From an uncultured Chitinophagaceae bacterium (GTDB taxonomy: Bacteria; Bacteroidota; Bacteroidia; Chitinophagales; Chitinophagaceae), in assembly GCA_903895845.1 (NCBI GenBank), contig CAITVK010000102.1, positions 1-55,063 on the forward strand: DNA of 55,063 nt, given 5' to 3'. Position 1 is the first letter of the stretch, and each line of letters starts with the position of its first letter. Under the pieces are notes generated by a model that was not told the origin of the DNA, did not search any database, and saw only the letters and a list, made by a program, of their open reading frames with translations. This document shows, one piece after another, positions 16,237 to 23,701 of this stretch. A program made the position numbers and the translations under genes.

Positions 16237-17205
16237 CTATTTCTTTTTCAAATCTTCTAATTGCTTCTTGGTGGCATCAAGTTCCTTTTTCAAGTCGAGA
16301 ACATCGAGGGTGAGTTCTTCAATTTTCTTTAGAAGGATGCCATTCATTTTTCCTAAATCCAACCCATCTTTCATAACGGCTTCGGTTGTAGGTACATCTG
16401 GCAAATGCCTATGCTGCTTAATGTAATTGTCCAGGTCATTCATAGACATTCTTTTGTAGGAATCCTTAAAAACATTGTCATACCAATCATCCGAGTTCTT
16501 CACAGCTACTTTCACTTTCTCGGTCAATATGCCTTCTTCAACAAATAGCTTGTATCCATCTATCAATTCATTCACATTACCAATTTTCACTTTTCCTTGA
16601 TAGGAATTAATGGAGAAATATTCTTTGTCATTGTCTTCGCCGGGAGCTTTGAAGCAAACCTTGAATGTTTGCGGTGTTTTCAATACATTATCTCCAGAAA
16701 CCCGTGCGCCCACAGTCCAGTAGCTTGTGTTTTTGGGGTCACTCAAATCGCCGTTGGAAAACATCATTGAAGGCTCATTCTGACCAGCATCTGCCCATAC
16801 ATTGCTCAATTGCAACAAAATGTTTTTACCTGCAATATTTCCTACACCTTTTTTTATTTCCAAGGGTGCCTGCGGAATTTTAGTCCCGATTCCTGCGTTG
16901 CCATTAAGCGGAAACTGATTCTCGCTATTGGGGAAAGTGGTATCGATATACTCATAAACAACTTGTTGCTTGATAGGATTTGTATTTGGGAATATGGCAG
17001 GCGACTGACCAAGCATCGACTTAGTTTTTGTAGCAGAAACCTTTGTAATGGATGTAGACTTAATTGCAGTTGGCTTTTGAGCCGTATGCACTTTGTATTT
17101 AATACTGGGTGTAAGTTGGACAGGTGGGGTAAGCTGTGCAGTGGCAATGCAACTTCCGCCCGCCAAAAGCATCATCAACAACCCGATATTCTTGTTCATT
17201 TGCAA
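16237..17205 (-). CDS. Secreted surface/tail-fibre-like protein with C-terminal coiled coil
   Basis: The 322-residue protein has a signal peptide (MNKNIGLLMMLLAGGSCIATA, from the second Met). It contains the G-N-A-G-I-G-T-K-I-P-Q-A-P-L-E-I motif near 99-114 that is typical of Bacteroidota tail-fibre-like or cell-surface proteins. Near the C-terminus is the recurrent H-R-H-L-P-D-V-P-T-T-E-A-V segment, then LGKMNGILLKKIEELTLDVL and a Lys/Glu/Leu coiled coil. These C-termini resemble trimeric tail-fibre stalks. The exact function is unknown. A hairpin at 17230-17263 separates it from phoH upstream. Confidence 0.82.
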   Translation of the reverse strand: MQMNKNIGLLMMLLAGGSCIATAQLTPPVQLTPSIKYKVHTAQKPTAIKSTSITKVSATKTKSMLGQSPAIFPNTNPIKQQVVYEYIDTTFPNSENQFPLNGNAGIGTKIPQAPLEIKKGVGNIAGKNILLQLSNVWADAGQNEPSMMFSNGDLSDPKNTSYWTVGARVSGDNVLKTPQTFKVCFKAPGEDNDKEYFSINSYQGKVKIGNVNELIDGYKLFVEEGILTEKVKVAVKNSDDWYDNVFKDSYKRMSMNDLDNYIKQHRHLPDVPTTEAVMKDGLDLGKMNGILLKKIEELTLDVLDLKKELDATKKQLEDLKKK

Positions 17206-17229
17206 CTAATTTATTCAGGGTATAAACGA

Positions 17230-17263
17230 AACATAGATGCTAAAAAGTATTAGCATCTATGTT
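17230..17263 (-). terminator. Hairpin downstream of phoH
   Basis: A perfect 13-bp stem (17230-17242 with 17251-17263) lies about 50 bases after the phoH stop on its strand and before the next gene. The T run after it is weak, so a processing or attenuation role is possible. Confidence 0.5.
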
Positions 17264-17312
17264 ATTTAAAAAATATTAAATAATTCAATCACAACCAAAA
17301 GGCAAAATCCTC

Positions 17313-18299
17313 TTATTTGTGGTTCTTTTGGTAGTGATCTTCCTCTTCTTTATGATCTTTATCGTACGCCTTGATGATTGCTTTCACCAATTTGTGCCTC
17401 ACCACATCCTCTTCATCAAGTATTACATGTGCTATCCCATTGATGTTTTGCAATATACGTGTTGCTTTTTCAAGACCACTACGTTGATTTCGAGGTAAAT
17501 CTATTTGTGTAGGGTCACCCGTAATGATGGCTTTTGCATTGGCACCAATACGAGTCAGAAACATTTTCAATTGTAGGTCGTTGGTGTTTTGCGATTCATC
17601 CAAAATAATAAACGCATTATCCAATGTACGGCCTCTCATATACGCCAACGGGGCGATCTCTATGGTGCGGGTACTCATATAATACCCCAATTTGTCGGCA
17701 GGTATCATATCGTCCAAGGCATCATAAAGAGGACGTAAATACGGGTCGATCTTTTCCTTTAAATCACCCGGTAAAAATCCGAGGCTTTCACCTGCTTCAA
17801 CAGCAGGACGTGTCAAGATGATTTTCTTTACGACTTTATTTTTCAATGCCCTTACTGCCAAAGCAACAGCTGTGTAAGTTTTACCCGTACCGGCAGGCCC
17901 AATAGCGAAGACAATATCATTTTTGTCTGCAGCCTGAACCATTTTCTTTTGGTTGGCAGTCCTTGCCCTTACGGTCTTTCCGTTTGGACCAAAAACTAAA
18001 ATGTCATTAGGGTTTTTCTCTACAAAATGATCCACTGTTTCTGCATCATCCCCACCAAGGATTTGTTCGAAATAGTTCTCACTCAAATGCCCATTTCTCT
18101 CTAGGTATTGAACAATGAGATCAATCTTTTCTTTTGCAATGTCAATCTGTTCTGGAGAGCCGCTGATCTTTAGCTGCGTCCCTCTGGATAAGATTTTCAA
18201 TAGTGGAAACCTTTTTTTAAGCACATCGAGTTTTCCATTGTTTACACCAAAGAACTCTATGGGATTTACTGAATCTAGATTGATAATTGTTTCAGTCAA
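17313..18299 (-). CDS. PhoH family ATPase (PhoH-like)
   Basis: The 328-residue protein has a P-loop G-P-A-G-T-G-K-T near 133-140 and a Walker B-like A-F-I-I-L-D-E-S-Q-N near 228-237. The ITGDPTQIDLP motif near 258-268 is diagnostic of PhoH-like ATPases, linked to RNA metabolism. The N-terminal region resembles a KH-type RNA-binding fold. The apparent start is TTG (complement of 18297-18299), in the usual family position; no in-frame ATG gives a better start. A minus-strand TAAATTTG box (18344-18351) could be its promoter. Confidence 0.92.
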   Translation of the reverse strand: MTETIINLDSVNPIEFFGVNNGKLDVLKKRFPLLKILSRGTQLKISGSPEQIDIAKEKIDLIVQYLERNGHLSENYFEQILGGDDAETVDHFVEKNPNDILVFGPNGKTVRARTANQKKMVQAADKNDIVFAIGPAGTGKTYTAVALAVRALKNKVVKKIILTRPAVEAGESLGFLPGDLKEKIDPYLRPLYDALDDMIPADKLGYYMSTRTIEIAPLAYMRGRTLDNAFIILDESQNTNDLQLKMFLTRIGANAKAIITGDPTQIDLPRNQRSGLEKATRILQNINGIAHVILDEEDVVRHKLVKAIIKAYDKDHKEEEDHYQKNHK

Positions 18300-18671
18300 A
18301 GCAATGTGATTTAATGATGAATAAATAAAACAGTATTATTTTTCAAATTTATCGAAATGGGCTACAAGTGTGATTAAGGGTTATACACAGTTTGTGGATA
18401 GATGTATTGACGACTTATCAAGAGACATCAATTCCGTCTTTCATGCAATGATGTGAAAAAATTCCTCCGCTTAATTACATCTTCACAACAAGATTCCGTA
18501 AACATTAAATGATATGGTATAATCTGAAGGTGTTCGACTTTATTATTTTTTACTTCCATGATCTATATTATTTTAACTAACGATAGAGAAAATAATGAAA
18601 TAAAAGCCGTTGCTTTGCTGAAAAGTATAATCCTTACTAAAAGATTCTACTTCGCTAAAATAAATTGAATT
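18300..18671. other. Intergenic, divergent promoter region
   Basis: No gene is visible in this 372-bp AT-rich stretch. On the minus strand TAAATTTG (18351-18344) is a good -7 box for phoH. On the plus strand TACTTCGC (18648-18655) is a weak -7 candidate 16 bases before the gene at 18672. Confidence 0.45.
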
Positions 18672-19226
18672 ATGAAAAAGTTATTTTCTATCACTTGCAT
18701 CCTATTTCTCATGGTTGTAGTGTCAAAGGCGCAGTACACACAACAATTAACAACCGTACGTGAACAGGCTAGGATTTTTACTGAAGCAACTATAAAAAGA
18801 GATTACAAAACAGTTATGCAATACACCAACCTAGAGGGCTTCCCAAAAGGCAAACTCAGTAAAATGACGGAGGAAAGGGTATTAAAAATATTGCAAACCT
18901 CCGATGAACAGATGGTTCAACAAGGGCGAGAAATAAAATCAATTCAGATTGGGGATGTTTTATCCATTGTAAAAGTTGGTTTTGAATTCCAATGTACTTT
19001 AGAGCAAATAACAGACACCAAAATGCAATATGGCAGCATTATTTCCAAAACCACATTGCTTGCAATATCTGAAGACAATGGTAAAACATGGAAGTTTACC
19101 GATGGAACAGGACGCGACTTAAATGATATGAGGAAGATTATTCCTCATTTGAGTGATAAATTAGTATTTGCCAGAACAGAGTCCCCCAAGTTAATTAAAG
19201 ATCCAGTTATTAAAAAACAGCCATAA
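18672..19226 (+). CDS. Secreted hypothetical protein, NTF2-like size
   Basis: The 184-residue protein has a clear signal peptide (MKKLFSITCILFLMVVVSKA, cleavage before QYTQQ). Its opening helices (TVREQARIFTEATIKRDYKTVMQYT) and the later beta strands ending in the SEDNGKTWKFTDGTG turn resemble small secreted NTF2-fold proteins. That is an inference from pattern. It starts a three-gene plus-strand run with the NUDIX hydrolase (16 bases later) and the ATP-grasp-like protein. The exact role is unknown. Confidence 0.75.
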   Translation: MKKLFSITCILFLMVVVSKAQYTQQLTTVREQARIFTEATIKRDYKTVMQYTNLEGFPKGKLSKMTEERVLKILQTSDEQMVQQGREIKSIQIGDVLSIVKVGFEFQCTLEQITDTKMQYGSIISKTTLLAISEDNGKTWKFTDGTGRDLNDMRKIIPHLSDKLVFARTESPKLIKDPVIKKQP

Positions 19227-19242
19227 CACAATATCGTTAACC

Positions 19243-19791
19243 ATGAAAAAAAATAACCCTGCAACAACTGTTTCAGATTCAAAAAACACTGAACCTTCTA
19301 TTATAAGTTCATTCACTATCCGCGTTTATGGAATCTTAATGGATGACAAGAAACGGATTCTTGTAAGCGATGAATTTATTAGAGGAAATTACTTTACAAA
19401 ATTCCTAGGCGGAGGATTGGAGTTGGGAGAAGGCACAAAAGATTGTTTAAAAAGGGAGTTTAAAGAAGAAACAGGGATGGATGTTATCATTGGAAACCAC
19501 ATTTATACAACAGATTACTACCAACAATCGGCATTTAATAGTAGCCAACAAATTATAGCCATTTATTATTTTGCAAAAAGTGTAGATACAATCCATGTAG
19601 AAGCTAAGTTGACTCCATTCGACTTCACTCCCCAACAAACAGCAGATCCAAATGGGCAAAGTGAAGTCTTGCGCTGGGTTAGTTGGGATGATCTGACAGA
19701 AGATACGGTTCACTTACCCATCGATAAAATAGTAGTGCGCCTGATAAAAAAAGAGTACACAAGTTATTTAGAAAAAAGAGTATCACTCTAA
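19243..19791 (+). CDS. NUDIX hydrolase
   Basis: The 182-residue protein has a Nudix box G-G-G-L-E-L-G-E-G then R-E-F-K-E-E-T-G-M near residues 49-74, with the metal-binding glutamates in place. Residues about 18-40 form the expected first strands (FTIRVYGILMDDKKRILVS). The substrate cannot be inferred. The N-terminal 18 residues are polar and probably disordered. It lies 16 bases after the secreted-protein gene and 57 bases before the ATP-grasp-like gene. It is only distantly similar to the NUDIX protein at 7982-8419. Confidence 0.88.
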   Translation: MKKNNPATTVSDSKNTEPSIISSFTIRVYGILMDDKKRILVSDEFIRGNYFTKFLGGGLELGEGTKDCLKREFKEETGMDVIIGNHIYTTDYYQQSAFNSSQQIIAIYYFAKSVDTIHVEAKLTPFDFTPQQTADPNGQSEVLRWVSWDDLTEDTVHLPIDKIVVRLIKKEYTSYLEKRVSL

Positions 19792-19848
19792 TCCTGTTGG
19801 TTCTTCGTATTCATTAATATTCTGTACGAAATCAATTAAATACTGCAA

Positions 19849-21045
19849 ATGATACCTAGCATCCGGAAAAGTTTTAATGATAAATTTACGCTTGGTCAAT
19901 ATAACGCTTTTTTAGAGGCAATTAAAAGCAAATTCCCTGGCTCTATTGAATTCCGTCTTGCCGAAACCCCTGTTTTTATTGACAAAGGATTCAAAGAGAA
20001 GATGATTTCGACCTGTGAAAGCATCATTGATTTGATAGTAGCCCCCAGCTTCAAATCCTTAACAAGTAATTCCGTTCCAACAGGATTTAATATTCCTGCT
20101 GAAAGCAATTATTCAGACTTCATCGCTTTTGATTTTGGCATTTGCACTAATGAGAAAGAGGAATTAGAGCCACAATTAGTAGAAATGCAAGGTTTTGCCA
20201 GCCTATTTGCTTTCGAAGTATGGCATGATGAAATATTTAGAGCACAATTTGAGATTCCAGATCACTTTAGTCCCTATTTAAGTGGCCTAAATAAAGAATC
20301 TTATCTCAAATTATTGAAAGAAATAATCACAGATGGGTGTCCGATTGAAAATGTGGTATTACTAGAATTGCTACCTGAGGAACAAAAGACTAAAGTTGAT
20401 TTTTATTTTACCAAAGAGTACATTGGCATCGAGACAGTCTGCTTAACAGCATTAATTAAAGAGGGCAAACAATTGTTTTACCTGAAAGAGGGAAAGAAGA
20501 CTCAAATAAAAAGGATATTCAACCGTATCGTTTTCGATGATTTATCTCATCAACCAATAGAAATACAAGAAAAAGGAAAGATTTTATTAGAAGATCTGGA
20601 GGTTGAATGGGTTCCTCATCCTAATTGGTTTTATAGAATCAGCAAATACACATTGCCCTTTATCAAACATCCGTATGTTCCTGAAACAGTCTTTCTAAAT
20701 GATGCTATGATTAACCCGTCTACATTGGAAGATTACGTTCTAAAACCCCTTTTCTCATTTGCAGGGCAAGGAGTAGTGATAGATGTTACCCCAGAAGACA
20801 TTGCTGCTGTTGAAGATCCTCAGAATTGGATATTACAACGCAAAGTGACATACGCAGATGTGATAAAAACGCCGAATGAACCCGCCAAGGCGGAAATACG
20901 TATCTTTTATTTCTGGCCTAAAGGAGCAGAACGCCCCATTCCAACTTGCAATCTGACGCGAATAAGTAAAGGAAAGATGATTGGGGTTCGTTATAATGCC
21001 GACAAAGACTGGGTTGGTGGTAGCATTGCCTATTTTGAAGAATAG
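19849..21045 (+). CDS. ATP-grasp-like hypothetical protein
   Basis: The 398-residue protein has no signal peptide. The segment Y-V-L-K-P-L-F-S-F-A-G-Q-G-V-V-I near 294-309 looks like the ATP-grasp nucleotide-binding strand and glycine-rich loop. WILQRKV near 328-334 and the AEIRIFYFW segment near 348 resemble the strands that carry later ATP-binding and metal residues. I infer a circularly permuted ATP-grasp ligase, perhaps of the glutathionylspermidine-synthase type, but no family is certain. It follows the NUDIX gene and is convergent with the anti-sigma-like gene. Confidence 0.7.
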   Translation: MIPSIRKSFNDKFTLGQYNAFLEAIKSKFPGSIEFRLAETPVFIDKGFKEKMISTCESIIDLIVAPSFKSLTSNSVPTGFNIPAESNYSDFIAFDFGICTNEKEELEPQLVEMQGFASLFAFEVWHDEIFRAQFEIPDHFSPYLSGLNKESYLKLLKEIITDGCPIENVVLLELLPEEQKTKVDFYFTKEYIGIETVCLTALIKEGKQLFYLKEGKKTQIKRIFNRIVFDDLSHQPIEIQEKGKILLEDLEVEWVPHPNWFYRISKYTLPFIKHPYVPETVFLNDAMINPSTLEDYVLKPLFSFAGQGVVIDVTPEDIAAVEDPQNWILQRKVTYADVIKTPNEPAKAEIRIFYFWPKGAERPIPTCNLTRISKGKMIGVRYNADKDWVGGSIAYFEE

Positions 21046-21068
21046 ATTCGATTACTTTTTTGTTGAAT

Positions 21069-21428
21069 CTATCGTCCTCCTTGCAAGTGAATGATAAAAT
21101 AGGTGATTATACTCAAAAATAACACAACAACTACTGCAAGCATCGCCCATTGATTGGCTGGCAGCCTACGCTTCTGTTTTCGTTTCGTTTTATTTTGTAC
21201 AAGCTTATTTAAGTGCTGATTTAACTCTGCTATTGATTGATTAATCTGGTCTTCATCGGTCACTTCATTCAGTCCTTCAACTGCATCCATCAAAAAAGGG
21301 TCTTCCGCAATATTCTTCTCCACCATTTGTTGCGCCTCGGTTGACAAATTATGCTTTACAAATTCAAGCAGTTGCTGTTCGTCCACCACTTCCTTTTCGC
21401 TCTTTATTATTTTATGTAAATCTTTCAT
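21069..21428 (-). CDS. Anti-sigma-factor-like membrane protein
   Basis: The 119-residue protein has a soluble acidic N-terminus with E-D-P-F-L-M-D-A-V-E-G-L near 42-53, common in Bacteroidota anti-sigma and related regulators. A Lys/Arg-rich linker follows (NKTKRKQKRRL) and then one membrane segment near 91-113. A cytoplasmic domain with a single transmembrane helix fits an anti-sigma factor. It lies two bases after the truncated ECF sigma gene, its expected partner. Because that partner is broken by the inversion, this protein may now be an orphan. Confidence 0.72.
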   Translation of the reverse strand: MKDLHKIIKSEKEVVDEQQLLEFVKHNLSTEAQQMVEKNIAEDPFLMDAVEGLNEVTDEDQINQSIAELNQHLNKLVQNKTKRKQKRRLPANQWAMLAVVVVLFLSIITYFIIHLQGGR

Positions 21429-21430
21429 CG

Positions 21431-21823
21431 CTATTGTTTCAAATGATTCTCTACCAAAATCTTTAGGTTCCGTTTTCCGTTTTGTATGTAGCTTTTCACT
21501 TCCAGCATAGAGTAGTTTGTGATACTACTTACTTCCTGATAGCTCTTCTTTTGCAAATAAAACAATGTAAGGCAAGTGCCTTGCTCTTTATTTAACAATG
21601 GCAGGCAAAGTTCAATTGCTGTTAAGGTTATTTCGTTGTGTTGTAAGGCAAAAAAATCTGTTTCTTCAGCCAATAACGGCAATTCATCCCCTAACTGCAA
21701 CGTATTGTTTTTATTTCGTAGCAACAACAAACAATGATTCTTGACAACCGTGTACAACCAAGTCTTAAAATAGGTGACCCTATATCTTTTCAGCTCGGTA
21801 ATTGTCTTTAAAAACACTTGTTG
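21431..21823 (-). pseudogene. ECF RNA polymerase sigma factor, 3' part (cut by inversion)
   Basis: The frame from GTG at 21817 encodes 128 residues: the end of region 2 (V-F-L-K-T-I-T-E-L-K-R-Y-R-V, then YFKTWLYTVVKNHCLLLLRN) and region 4 (LNKEQGTCLTLFYLQKKSYQEV...). The first ~58 residues of the sigma factor are missing here. They are found on the other strand at 27563-27736. The CAACAA sequence (minus strand 21823-21818) codes for the two shared glutamines at the join. The joined frame is 186 residues, normal for an ECF sigma factor. As it stands it lacks sigma region 2.1-2.2 and is probably non-functional. Confidence 0.9.
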
Positions 21824-21990
21824 GCTAATGCTTTTACCCCGATAGCAACGTCTGCATTCAGGTCAATTTTATTGAGGACCAACATCTCCACAATGGGACT
21901 ATCGTCCCCATCCATCTTCATTTTAGACACTATGTTTTCCAAAAAAGCGGTTTGTTCCTCGATAGCTGAGGGATAATTGATGCGTGCCAT
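21808..21990 (-). pseudogene. Two-repeat hypothetical protein, 5' part (cut by inversion)
   Basis: From the ATG complementary to 21988-21990 the frame encodes M-A-R-I-N-Y-P-S-A-I-E-E-Q and ends in ...I-G-V-K-A-L-A-N, then runs out in foreign sequence to a stop at 21808. The remaining part lies at 27737-28502. Joining the two at the CAACAA hexamer gives one 312-residue protein with the frame kept. This N-terminal part aligns with the start of the second repeat in the distant part (KITYPSDTEERIK), showing they were one protein. Confidence 0.88.
21818..21823. other. Left inversion junction (TTGTTG)
   Basis: The hexamer TTGTTG on the plus strand is the inverse of CAACAA at 27731-27736. Swapping the strand of everything between the two restores both cut genes. 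Confidence 0.88.
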
Positions 21991-22214
21991 TCGTATGTAC
22001 TTATATGGAGCAAAAGGGCTCTTGTTAAGAAAGCACACAAGCTACCACTAATGCGGGATAATCAATGAAAAGGGTATATTATTCTGGATTAATATCCCTA
22101 ATTGTATGAAATGAGCGTTTGAAAACAGAAAGTGCAAACGGAATAATCCTGAAACAGCATTTGTGGGTAAGCATCCCTGCCAAACAGTTATCTTTACGCA
22201 ACAATAAACTAGCA

Positions 22215-22787
22215 ATGGAATTATATATAAAGAACATGGTATGTCCCCGTTGCAAGATGGCGGTTGAAACAATACTGAAAGAGGAGGATTTGCAATATAT
22301 AAAAGTAGAATTGGGGGAAGTATTGTTGAAAAATGAGGCGGCAGGATGGCAACTGGAACGATTAAAACGCAAATTGGAGGCAGTAGGGTTTGAATTGTTG
22401 GACGATCATCGGAAAATGTTGATTGATAAGGCAAAAAATCTACTGATTGAGCTTGTGCAGCAAGGTAACATAGACGAACACTTTGCCTTGAGTGTATATA
22501 TCTCCAAAAACATTCACAAAGAATATTCAACAGTGTCTAAATTGTTTACACAACTGGAAAGTATTACGCTGGAACAATATTTTATCCTTCAAAAAATAGA
22601 AAAAGTAAAAGAATGGCTGGTATATGACGAGTTTTCATTGTCTGAAATCTCCTATAAACTGGGATATAGCAGTGTTGGTTATCTCAGTAATCAGTTTAAG
22701 CGAATAACGGGGCTTACACCATCGGCATTTAAGGCCAATCATAAGGGATTGAGAAAAACATTAGATAATGTGAATGAGAATAAGTAG
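22215..22787 (+). CDS. AraC-type regulator with CxxC metal-binding-like N-terminus
   Basis: The protein of about 190 residues starts at ATG 22215 with M-E-L-Y-I-K-N-M-V-C-P-R-C-K-M-A-V-E. The C-P-R-C motif and following strand resemble an HMA metal-binding fold. The C-terminal region from about 90 is a pair of AraC helix-turn-helix units (FALSVYISKNIHKEYSTVSKLF, then SLSEISYKLGYSSVGYLSNQFKRITGLTPSAFK). It probably senses copper or a related metal and controls the genes that follow (HMA chaperone, HYC_CC_PP, TonB receptor). The longer frame from 22119 adds atypical residues and is rejected. Confidence 0.88.
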   Translation: MELYIKNMVCPRCKMAVETILKEEDLQYIKVELGEVLLKNEAAGWQLERLKRKLEAVGFELLDDHRKMLIDKAKNLLIELVQQGNIDEHFALSVYISKNIHKEYSTVSKLFTQLESITLEQYFILQKIEKVKEWLVYDEFSLSEISYKLGYSSVGYLSNQFKRITGLTPSAFKANHKGLRKTLDNVNENK

Positions 22788-22902
22788 CAAGTTGCAGTTT
22801 GAAAGAATGTAAAAACTCGTTTAACTACAAATCATTTCCCTAATAGTGTAACAAATGAGGGTTTAGAAAGGGTCATCTTTGCGGTTGATTAAAAAAGATA
22901 AG

Positions 22903-23112
22903 ATGGAAAATAAGCTTTTCAAGACGAATATTAATTGCGATAGTTGCAAAGCCAAGGTTACAAATACGCTAAATGAATTGGTTGGTGAGGACAATTGGAC
23001 TGTTGATACCACTACCCCCATAAAACTATTGACGATAGATAATGAGGCTGTTTCTGCTAGCACAATTTCGGAGGCATTGAGCAAGATTGGGTATTCGGCG
23101 ATTGCGATTTGA
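22903..23112 (+). CDS. HMA-domain copper chaperone
   Basis: The protein of 69 residues starts at ATG 22903 (MENKLFKTNINCDSCKA). It is a single HMA domain. N-C-D-S-C-K near residues 10-15 supplies the CxxC metal site, and TISEALSKIGYSAIAI at the end is the closing helix and strand. It has no signal peptide, so it should act in the cytoplasm as a CopZ-like copper carrier. It sits between the AraC-type regulator and the HYC_CC_PP gene, supporting a metal-handling operon. Confidence 0.88.
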   Translation: MENKLFKTNINCDSCKAKVTNTLNELVGEDNWTVDTTTPIKLLTIDNEAVSASTISEALSKIGYSAIAI

Positions 23113-23212
23113 TAAACAATTGATAATAAAAGTAGGAGATGATGAGAGTCACTAAAAATAATTAGATCAGCAGTTACTTTTACACTCATAAAGAAAAGAA
23201 CATACAGAAAAA

Positions 23213-23605
23213 ATGAAAAAGGTAGTCGTCATATTGTTGTTATTTGCTTACGGTATTTCATCGTTTGGCGCGACTATACACGAGCATTACTGTATGGACA
23301 AACTAGTTTCGTCTAGTTTGGAAAACAAGATAGGCGGATGCGGTAGCAAAGGCACGATGGGCGGGATGCAGAAGGGCAAATGCTGCAAACATGTGTACAA
23401 ACAAGTAAAAGTTGAGAACCATTATAAGGATGCTGTAGCCGGAATGAGCTATGAAAAATTCATCGCGTCAGCTATTCCTACTTATTATGATCCGATTACT
23501 ACCGAAAACATTACCTCTACAAATAATAATGCCTATCTAAAACAACCTTTCAGGCGAAAAACCAACAATAAAATCTATATCCTAGACTGCGTCTACAGAA
23601 TTTAA
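23213..23605 (+). CDS. HYC_CC_PP family secreted protein
   Basis: The 130-residue protein has a signal peptide (MKKVVVILLLFAYGISSFGA). It carries E-H-Y-C-M near 24-28 and G-K-C-C-K-H near 56-61, the HYC and CC motifs of the HYC_CC_PP family, which co-occurs with copper-linked TonB receptors in Bacteroidota. The third motif is only weakly matched (Q-P-F-R near 109), so the PP part may be degenerate. It is inferred to bind a soft metal in the periplasm. It precedes the HMA-TonB receptor by 96 bases. Confidence 0.8.
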   Translation: MKKVVVILLLFAYGISSFGATIHEHYCMDKLVSSSLENKIGGCGSKGTMGGMQKGKCCKHVYKQVKVENHYKDAVAGMSYEKFIASAIPTYYDPITTENITSTNNNAYLKQPFRRKTNNKIYILDCVYRI

Positions 23606-23701
23606 TACTTAGCATATTTAGTTTAGTACTTATCAAGCATAAAGCTCACCGTTTTTGCTTGTGACAAGTACGTTATTAATTTATTCTAACTATTAAATAA
23701 A

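Noticed and set aside
16810-17253. 147-codon plus frame opposite the surface-protein gene
   Set aside because: It is antisense to a gene with a signal peptide, family motif and coiled coil; chance frame.
22048-22530. 160-codon reverse frame opposite the AraC-type regulator
   Set aside because: It is antisense to a clear regulator gene, and its Cys/Pro-rich composition is not protein-like.
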